Assembly (NCBI GenBank): GCA_964462635.1
Contig: CAYWYJ010000002.1
Location: forward strand, 5,749-69,748
DNA: 64,000 nucleotides
Origin: JBFMAI01 sp964462635
Lineage (GTDB): Bacteria; Planctomycetota; Phycisphaerae; UBA1845; Fen-1342
Direction: 5' to 3'
Numbering within the stretch: the stretch's first letter is position 1; each line of letters opens with the position of its first letter. This document shows positions 59,367-64,000 of this stretch, piece after piece. The position numbers and the translations under genes are program-made. Under the pieces are notes generated by a model. It was not told the DNA's origin. It searched no databases and was given only the letters and a program-made list of their open reading frames with translations.

Positions 59367-60980
59367 TCACATCCGATGCGCAAGAATGACGGTGATGTCG
59401 TCGGGTTGGGAACCGCCCTCTGTGAAGTTGCGCAGGTCGGTCAGCATCTCCTTGAGCATGGCGCTGGCCAACTGCCCGAACCCGTCGCAGAGGATGTTCA
59501 CGAAGCGCTCCTCGCCGAACACCTCGTCGCGGCGGTTCTTGGCGGTGACGACGCCGGGCGTGAACAGCACGAGCGTCTCGTCCGGTTCGAGTTGCTCCGA
59601 AAGCAAGGGGTACACCGTTGCCTTGGCCGTGCCCAGCGGCACGGTGGGTTCCTCGCCTCCCAGCGGACGGGCCTCGCCGCGCTGGCCGATGATGTACGCG
59701 CCGAGGTGACCGGCCAGGGCGTAGCGTGTCAGGCCGCTCGCCGGGTCGATGACGCCGACGAAGCACGCCAGGGGATGGTCTTTCTGTCCGTCGTACATCA
59801 ACCAGTTCAACATACGCAGGCAGACGCCCGGGTTGTCCTGGTGCATGACCGCGGACCGGAACGCGGTCTGGGCCTGGACCAGCAGCAAGCTGGGCAGGGC
59901 GCCGGCGGCCGGCGTGTAGGCGATCATCAGGGCCGCCAGGTTGTTGGACAGCCGCACGACATCATAGATGTCGCCGCTGCGTTCGCGCCCGGGCTCGCGA
60001 AACGCCCCGAAGACCAACTCGTTTTCCCACTGCGGGAGCTTCCGCGGGGTGAGCCGGGCCTGGATTTCGTGCGCGACGCTGACCTGCCCGTCGATCAACG
60101 CGGCCCGGTTGCGGGCCGTGACCTTGAAGATGGCGTCGAGCTGGTGCGCGAAGATGTTGAGTTGCAGGATGAAGTAGTCGAGGTCGGGGGTCTCATAACG
60201 CCGACCCGATTCTCCGCTGTCCAGGTAAACCATGCCGAGGGTGCCGTCCGGCCCCAGCAGGGGACCGGCCAGGACCGACATCGGCTCCTCGCGGCTGACC
60301 CGCGGCACCAGGACGAACTGCGCCCGGTCGAGGGCGCGCGGCTTGAGCTCGTGGCCGAGTTCGGGCAAGTCGGTGGTCTGTCCCGTGATCAGCCGCCCTT
60401 CCTCGTACTCCATCGGTCCGTAGCTCAGTCGCCGGACGCCGATCCAGGCCCGCTGCGCCGCGAATGCCGCCAGCAGACAGCCGAGGGCCGCGTCCATCAG
60501 CTCTTCGACTGTCTGGTTGCCGGAGGCGGCCAGGCTGGCGCGACCGACCCCCGCCAGGTGTTCGGGCTGCACGGTCAACAGGTCGCTGCTCTTCTTCAGG
60601 AGGGCCCCCGCCGGCAAGCGGGCCTGGGCGAACCGCTCGAGCTGCGCGCGGGTGGTCCCGAGCGTCGCCCGGGCCGCCGGCTGCTCGTCGTACTCCGGGT
60701 ACACGCGAATCTTGAAATCGAGGAGAGTGATCTCGTCCCCCGTCGACAACTCGGCCTGCTCGCGCACCACCATGCCGTTCAGGCGCAGCTCGCAGCTCGC
60801 GTCGAGCTGCTGCAACAGCCAAGCGCCGTCCCGCTCGGGGATGATTACCGCCTGCTGGGGGGCGATGCGGTTGTCGCCCAGCCGCACGCGGCACTCCTCG
60901 CGCGATCCGACGTAGACCGCCTCGAGTCCGCAGACCACGTCGGCCACCATCGCGTCGTTTTGCAGGACGATGAGTCGCAT
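59367..60980 (-). CDS. FHA-GAF-PP2C (SpoIIE/RsbU-type) protein with degenerate sites
   Basis: 537 residues. FHA-like domain 1-95 (VYVGSREECRVRLGDNRI); the Ser-x-x-His that binds phosphothreonine peptides is replaced by APQQ. GAF domain about 150-300 (GMVYLDS at its end). PP2C/SpoIIE-type phosphatase domain about 315-537: RSGDIYDV keeps the first metal Asp, and QPDDITVILA keeps the last. The middle Asp of the usual 'gDvsGhG' is lost (IAYTPAAG), so metal binding is probably impaired. Full RsbU-type proteins dephosphorylate anti-sigma-factor antagonists; this one may act as a phosphorylation-independent switch (inference). It lies 186 bases downstream of the cheY-like gene on the same strand. 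Confidence 0.87.
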   Translation of the reverse strand: MRLIVLQNDAMVADVVCGLEAVYVGSREECRVRLGDNRIAPQQAVIIPERDGAWLLQQLDASCELRLNGMVVREQAELSTGDEITLLDFKIRVYPEYDEQPAARATLGTTRAQLERFAQARLPAGALLKKSSDLLTVQPEHLAGVGRASLAASGNQTVEELMDAALGCLLAAFAAQRAWIGVRRLSYGPMEYEEGRLITGQTTDLPELGHELKPRALDRAQFVLVPRVSREEPMSVLAGPLLGPDGTLGMVYLDSGESGRRYETPDLDYFILQLNIFAHQLDAIFKVTARNRAALIDGQVSVAHEIQARLTPRKLPQWENELVFGAFREPGRERSGDIYDVVRLSNNLAALMIAYTPAAGALPSLLLVQAQTAFRSAVMHQDNPGVCLRMLNWLMYDGQKDHPLACFVGVIDPASGLTRYALAGHLGAYIIGQRGEARPLGGEEPTVPLGTAKATVYPLLSEQLEPDETLVLFTPGVVTAKNRRDEVFGEERFVNILCDGFGQLASAMLKEMLTDLRNFTEGGSQPDDITVILAHRM

Positions 60981-61166
60981 GGAGCGCGTCGATTGGTAGT
61001 CGCGGCCGATACCGCCGCGGGGGCCCGCGCTCCGTCCGGTGGAGACCGCCGGGGCCCGCCGCGCCGCGGCCGGACCAGCGAAACTGTTCGCTGGCGCGGC
61101 ATCCTACTCAGCGGTGCGGGGCCTGCCCAGCCCCAGCAGCGGAAGCTCAGGAGAGGAGGCGGGTTT

Positions 61167-61544
61167 TCAGCCGCCGGCGGGGGCCGGGGCCCCGACGACG
61201 TGTTTGACCTTGGCCGCCAACTGGTCCGGCGAGAAGGGTTTGATGAGGTAGTCGTTGGCGCCGGCCTTGATGGCCTCGATGACGCGGGACTTCTCGGCCT
61301 CCGTGGTGACCATGATGACCGGGGTCTTGTTGCCCGCTTGACGGATGGCCCGCAAGGCGTCGATGCCGCTCATCTTGGGCATGTTCCAATCCAGCAGGAT
61401 CAGGTCGTAGCCGCCGCCCTGGAGGGCCTTGACCGCTTCCATGCCGTCGCCGGCTTCGGTCGCCTCGTTGATCCCGACCATCCCGAGGGCCTTGATCACA
61501 ATCCGCCGAATCGTCATCGAGTCGTCGACGACCAGTGCTTTCAT
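61167..61544 (-). CDS. CheY-like single-domain response regulator
   Basis: 125 residues with all phosphotransfer residues: the acidic pair in VVDDS, phospho-Asp in LILLDWNMPKMSG, Thr in MVTTEAE, and Lys in DYLIKPF. The N-terminal VVDDSMTIRRIVIKAL is characteristic of chemotaxis CheY. AAGGG lies upstream of the ATG, 11 bases after the CheX stop, so CheX and CheY are probably co-translated. No histidine kinase is in the window. Confidence 0.93.
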   Translation of the reverse strand: MKALVVDDSMTIRRIVIKALGMVGINEATEAGDGMEAVKALQGGGYDLILLDWNMPKMSGIDALRAIRQAGNKTPVIMVTTEAEKSRVIEAIKAGANDYLIKPFSPDQLAAKVKHVVGAPAPAGG

Positions 61545-61555
61545 ACCGCAGCCCT

Positions 61556-62017
61556 TTAGTTCGGGTTGTAGGTCACTTCCAAGGTGAAGTTGCCCGCCTC
61601 GGACGTAAACGGGACTTCCAGCCAGACCGACTTGCTGGGGTACTTCAGCTTGTAGCCGGTCCCCTCCACCACGGTGGGCAGTCCGAGTTCGAGCGGCGGC
61701 TCGAAGTGGAACTTGGCCTTCGCCGACCCAGCCACCATGTTGACGATTTCCGAGATCGCGTCGATGACCTCATCGTTCACCGTCTTCGTCTCCGCCCCGA
61801 GCATCCGGCCGGCCAGGGCCAGGGCGGTCTTCGGGGGGAAGCGGAGGGCCACCACGCCGCTGACCTTCCCGCTCAGGCCCACGAGCGACGTGATGACTTC
61901 GCCGACGGCGCGCCCGTCGCTGACCTTCAGGCCGTTCCGCTTGGGCGTCACGCCGAGCATCGTCGTGAACACCGTGTCGACGGACTCGATGAAGGGGTTG
62001 ATGTAACTGACGTCCAC
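61556..62017 (-). CDS. CheX-type chemotaxis phosphatase
   Basis: 153 residues from the GTG at 62017, with GGAGG seven bases upstream. The central helix DEVIDAISEIVNMVAGSAK carries the CheX/CheC family Glu-x-x-Asn (EIVN), which helps hydrolyse CheY phosphate. There is a single such motif, as in CheX, which usually works as a dimer. The following cheY-like gene gives the natural substrate. Confidence 0.87.
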   Translation of the reverse strand: MDVSYINPFIESVDTVFTTMLGVTPKRNGLKVSDGRAVGEVITSLVGLSGKVSGVVALRFPPKTALALAGRMLGAETKTVNDEVIDAISEIVNMVAGSAKAKFHFEPPLELGLPTVVEGTGYKLKYPSKSVWLEVPFTSEAGNFTLEVTYNPN

Positions 62018-62399
62018 GATTCATCCTCCGCCGCAGGCTCCTGCGACGACCTCCGCGGCCCGAGTTTGGGCCACACCGTCGGCCGGCCGCGGCACGCCGC
62101 CGTTCGCGCTCCCCCGTCCGCGTCCATCGTCCCGCCGTGTTAGCTACATCGTCCCAAACGCGCGCGACGTTTGAAAAATCAACGTGGTCCGGAAGCGCCG
62201 GCCTGCTAAATAGGTACTCAGGATCATGGGGCGCCAACCGGGAGGGCGAGCCTCCCGGCGAGCCGCGGCTCGGCAGGCCGGTAGGGTCGCCGCAGGAGAC
62301 AGCCTCGCCCTCCCGTGTCGCACGACCGTGAATACCCATTTAGATCGCCTGTTCGCCGGAAGCGCAGCTTCTGCGCCCGGTCGTGGAGCGGCGCCGGCG
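62018..62399. other. Intergenic region between CheB and CheX
   Basis: 382 bases. It contains the extended family A element (62217-62345) and a small hairpin, GCGCAG-CTT-CTGCGC, at 62362-62376 just after the CheB stop on the minus strand. No gene is seen. Confidence 0.6.
62217..62345. repeat. Extended family A palindromic element between CheB and CheX
   Basis: Inverted arms of about 45 bases. The outer tips are TAAATAGGTACTCA on the left and TAAATGGGTATTCA on the opposite strand at the right; the inner arms contain GGGAGGGCGAG. About 20 extra bases interrupt one arm. It shares outer flanks with the element at the porin stop codon (26324-26420). Confidence 0.82.
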
Positions 62400-63491
62400 T
62401 CACTCGCGTGCTTCCCGCGCCTCGGCCGCGTCGCGCCGCGTGCCGCCCATCATCAGTTTGGCGATCGTCTGCGGTACCTGGGGCAGGGCGACAATGTGGC
62501 CCACGCAGCCGGTGTCCTTGGCGGCCTTCGGCATGCCGTACACCAGCGACGTCTCCTCGTCTTGCGCGACGGTGTGCGCCCCGGCCTTGTGCAACTCGAC
62601 GATGCCGTCGGCGCCGTCCCGCCCCATCCCGGTCATGATGACGCCGACCGACCGCGGCCCGCAGGCCTTGGCCACCGACTTGAACATCACGTCCACGGAC
62701 GGGCGATGGCCGGATACCGGCGGACCGTGGTCCAGGGCCAGGTGCAATTGCGCCCCCCGCCGCACGAGGCACAGATGGTCGTCCCCGGGGGCGATGTAGA
62801 TCGTTCCGGGCATCAGGGGTTCCCCGTGCTTGGCCTCCCGCACGTTCATGGCGCAGCACGCGTCCAGGTGCTGGGCGAACGGTCCGGTAAACTGCGCCGG
62901 CATGTGCTGCGTCAGCACGATCGGCACAAAGTTGCTCGGAAACGCCGGCAGCATCTCGTACAGCGTCTGCGGCCCGCCGCAACTGATCCCGATCGCCACG
63001 ACCCAGCCGCGGACCTCGTTCGGCGGGAGGGTGGGAGCGGTGCCGGTGATGGGGCCGCGGCCGGCCGGCGCGGGTCGCCGCGCGCGGACGCGCGCCACGG
63101 CCAAGACCTTGTCCACCAGTTGTTTACGGAACGTCGCCGTAGCCGCCGGCCCGGTGGCCTGGGGCTTGGTGATGTAGTCGATCGCCCCCTTGTTCAGTGC
63201 CTCGAAGGTGATCCGGGCACCCGCCTGGGTCAGGGTGGAGACCATCAGGAACTTCACCGGCGCCCGGCCGGCCAGGCGTTCGAGGACGCCGATGCCGTTC
63301 AGACGTGGCATCTCGATGTCGAGGGTGACCACGTCCGGCCGCAGGGAGCGAATCTTGGCGACCGCGTCCAGGCCGTCGCTGGCCAGCCCGACGACTTCAA
63401 TCTGCGGATGCTGCGACAGGGCGCTGCGGACCAAGGCCCGAACAATGGCGCTGTCGTCAACCACCAGGACCCGGATTACCGCTGCGCTCAT
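62400..63491 (-). CDS. cheB: Chemotaxis protein-glutamate methylesterase (CheB)
   Basis: Removes methyl groups from (and deamidates) chemoreceptors after phosphorylation. 363 residues from the ATG at 63491 (GAGG eight bases upstream). REC domain 1-125: VVDDSAIVRALVRSAL, phospho-Asp in TLDIEMPRLNG, Lys in DYITKPQ. After a linker, the esterase domain (about 165-355) has the catalytic Ser in GISCGGPQTL, His in LTQHMPAQF and Asp in MTGMGRDGADG. The residue after the catalytic Ser is Cys rather than the usual Thr or Ala. Neither cheR nor receptors are in the window. Confidence 0.93.
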   Translation of the reverse strand: MSAAVIRVLVVDDSAIVRALVRSALSQHPQIEVVGLASDGLDAVAKIRSLRPDVVTLDIEMPRLNGIGVLERLAGRAPVKFLMVSTLTQAGARITFEALNKGAIDYITKPQATGPAATATFRKQLVDKVLAVARVRARRPAPAGRGPITGTAPTLPPNEVRGWVVAIGISCGGPQTLYEMLPAFPSNFVPIVLTQHMPAQFTGPFAQHLDACCAMNVREAKHGEPLMPGTIYIAPGDDHLCLVRRGAQLHLALDHGPPVSGHRPSVDVMFKSVAKACGPRSVGVIMTGMGRDGADGIVELHKAGAHTVAQDEETSLVYGMPKAAKDTGCVGHIVALPQVPQTIAKLMMGGTRRDAAEAREARE

Positions 63492-63674
63492 GCGTTGCGC
63501 CTCGAACAGGTGCCAAGCCCCCGGCGCGGGGCCAACGTGCCGATTCTCCTATCGGCGTGTACTGGGGCGTTGCCCAGCGGGGCGGTGAGGACTGCGGGAG
63601 TGCTCGACAGGCGACGCCCCGGCCCCCGTCCGTCCGCCGGCGGTTGCCGGCCTCGTGCGATGCGACGTAGGTTC

Positions 63675-63703
63675 TTGACGCACCGCCGCGGCGGCCCTAG
63701 CCT
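63675..63703 (+). promoter_or_regulatory. Predicted promoter of the tRNA-Phe gene
   Basis: TTGACG at 63675-63680, 17 bases, TAGCCT at 63698-63703. The transcript would begin about 50 bases before the tRNA. No other feature is seen in the 268-base gap before the tRNA. Confidence 0.45.
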
Positions 63704-63759
63704 AGCCGGTCGCGGCGGTGGGCCAACCCCAGCGGGGCACGGCCGGCTTGTTGCGACTC

Positions 63760-63832
<73 letters not shown>

Positions 63833-63945
63833 CTGATGGCGGAACGGCGGATGGCCGTTGGCGAATGGAGAACGATCACGGGCAGAAATGGGTGAGTTGC
63901 CGGCGAGAAGAGCAATTCGCCATTTGACATCCTGAAGTGACTCTT

Positions 63946-64000
<55 letters not shown>

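Overview
The window reads as one contiguous piece of a GC-rich bacterial chromosome, most likely a member of the Planctomycetota (perhaps a Phycisphaerae-like lineage; this is inferred from gene content, not from a phylogeny). Pointers to this are exported proteins ending in paired dockerin-like repeats of the form GDLNCD...DFGDINPF, a PEP-CTERM protein, solitary prepilin-like proteins with the GFTLIELLVV leader, an M56 (BlaR1-type) peptidase fused to carboxypeptidase-regulatory-like domains, a CHASE2 adenylate cyclase and many dispersed palindromic repeats. There is no phage, plasmid or CRISPR region. Two tRNA genes (Phe, and a right-truncated Ala) lie at the right edge.

Layout. 1-8.5 kb: left-truncated M56 peptidase, a membrane-anchored DUF362 protein with dockerin-like tail, and a CHASE2 adenylate cyclase. 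8.6-13 kb: pgi, then coaB translationally coupled to a CgeB-like glycosyltransferase. 13-19.2 kb (minus): an ATPase, permease, GldG-like and DUF4340 exporter operon. 19.4-24.4 kb (minus): iorA followed by a three-part fusion of iorB with both halves of an ADP-forming acyl-CoA synthetase. 24.7-33.5 kb: OprP-type porin, two prepilin-like proteins and two tandem M28 peptidases with dockerin-like tails. 33.8-43.4 kb: a greatly enlarged valS, a small lipoprotein, guaA, then nadB, a formyl-THF cyclo-ligase and rarA. 43.5-50 kb: a REC-GGDEF-HD-GYP regulator, a YjfB-like small protein, then panB, a methyltransferase, a DUF3467 protein, a MacB-like permease and a lipoyl/octanoyl transferase. 50-54 kb: an unknown membrane-anchored protein and a tandem WaaP-like kinase. 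54-59.1 kb: PEP-CTERM protein, smc and a 43-residue lysine-rich protein. 59.3-63.5 kb (minus): CheB, CheX, CheY and an FHA-GAF-PP2C protein.

The most unusual signal is a set of short palindromic or inverted-repeat elements (families A to G below) that sit not only between genes but in frame inside genes. valS carries five such insertions, adding about 335 codons to an otherwise normal enzyme whose HIGH and KMSKS motifs are intact. The cyclase carries three pieces and the glycosyltransferase one. The pattern resembles the in-frame Rickettsia palindromic elements, or REPIN/MITE-type elements, but several unrelated families share the same landing sites.

Second themes: an IorB / ATP-grasp / CoA-ligase fusion in an unusual domain order next to an IorA lacking its ferredoxin domain; several genes whose -10 box lies so close to the start codon that the mRNA should be leaderless; and signalling proteins (HD-GYP, FHA, PP2C) that have lost key residues.
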